A stretch of DNA of 5,387 nt from an uncultured Collinsella sp. (GTDB lineage: Bacteria > Actinomycetota > Coriobacteriia > Coriobacteriales > Coriobacteriaceae). A model generated the notes under the pieces. It did no database searches and was not told the DNA's origin. It saw nothing but the letters and a program-made list of their open reading frames with translations. Made by a program: the position numbers and the translations under genes. The stretch covers positions 1 through 5,387 of the forward strand of contig USKL01000123.1 of assembly GCA_900555225.1 (NCBI GenBank). Direction: 5' to 3'. Below are positions 5,374 to 5,387 of this stretch, piece after piece (position 1 is the first letter of the stretch; every line of letters starts with the position of its first letter).

Positions 5374-5387
5374 TATTGTGTTATGAT
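5359..5387 (+). promoter_or_regulatory. Sigma-70-type promoter facing out of the window
   Basis: TTGCAA (5359-5364) and TATGAT (5382-5387) are separated by exactly 17 bases, and TGT directly before the -10 gives an extended -10 element. About 70 bases of AT-rich DNA (5289-5358), with several T and A tracts, lie between the ackA terminator and this promoter and could help polymerase binding. That stretch holds no gene I can support. The start of transcription and the gene served are beyond the right edge. Confidence 0.78.

Noticed and set aside
1..5387. A new defence, mobile or RNA-based system
   Set aside because: Genes are recognisable families in ordinary order; I found no tandem repeat array, tRNA or rRNA segment, recombinase, toxin-antitoxin pair or long conserved-looking noncoding stretch.

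Overview
The window is a stretch of bacterial chromosome with every recognisable gene on the + strand. Housekeeping genes sit at both ends and a regulator plus transporter pair lies between them. High-GC coding DNA at the ends (sampled 60-base lines of xseA, the HIT gene and early ackA are 63-65% GC), purine-rich ribosome binding sites and Rho-independent terminators fit a high-GC Gram-positive anaerobe. Together with the acetate kinase, I would guess a gut coriobacterium such as Collinsella. That assignment is inference from style and gene content, not from a diagnostic marker.

Layout: positions 1-1335 hold the 3' part of xseA and the complete xseB, the two subunits of exonuclease VII. A small HIT-family nucleotide-binding protein follows (1385-1720), with a perfect TATAAT just upstream that may give it its own promoter. 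Next is a distinct block of visibly lower GC (sampled lines 42-52%): a LysR-type regulator (1762-2652), a 119-base gap with two inverted repeats, and a major facilitator superfamily (MFS) transporter (2772-3933). The transporter is split by an apparent one-base insertion in a run of five G. A strong terminator (3967-4003) closes the block.

Acetate kinase ackA (4054-5238) is complete. It stands alone between two terminators, with no pta next to it in the window. After its terminator (5255-5288) comes about 100 bases of AT-rich DNA. This ends exactly at the window edge with a good sigma-70-type promoter (TTGCAA, 17 bases, TGT-TATGAT) whose -35 lies in a 16-base near-palindrome. The gene it drives is outside the window.

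Functionally, xseA and xseB act together in DNA repair, ackA makes ATP from acetyl phosphate, and the LysR/MFS pair looks like an accessory regulator-transporter cassette of unknown substrate. I see no RNA genes, CRISPR array, insertion sequence or clearly new system. The points most worth checking are the transporter frameshift, the LysR-MFS intergenic dyads and the promoter/operator at the right edge.
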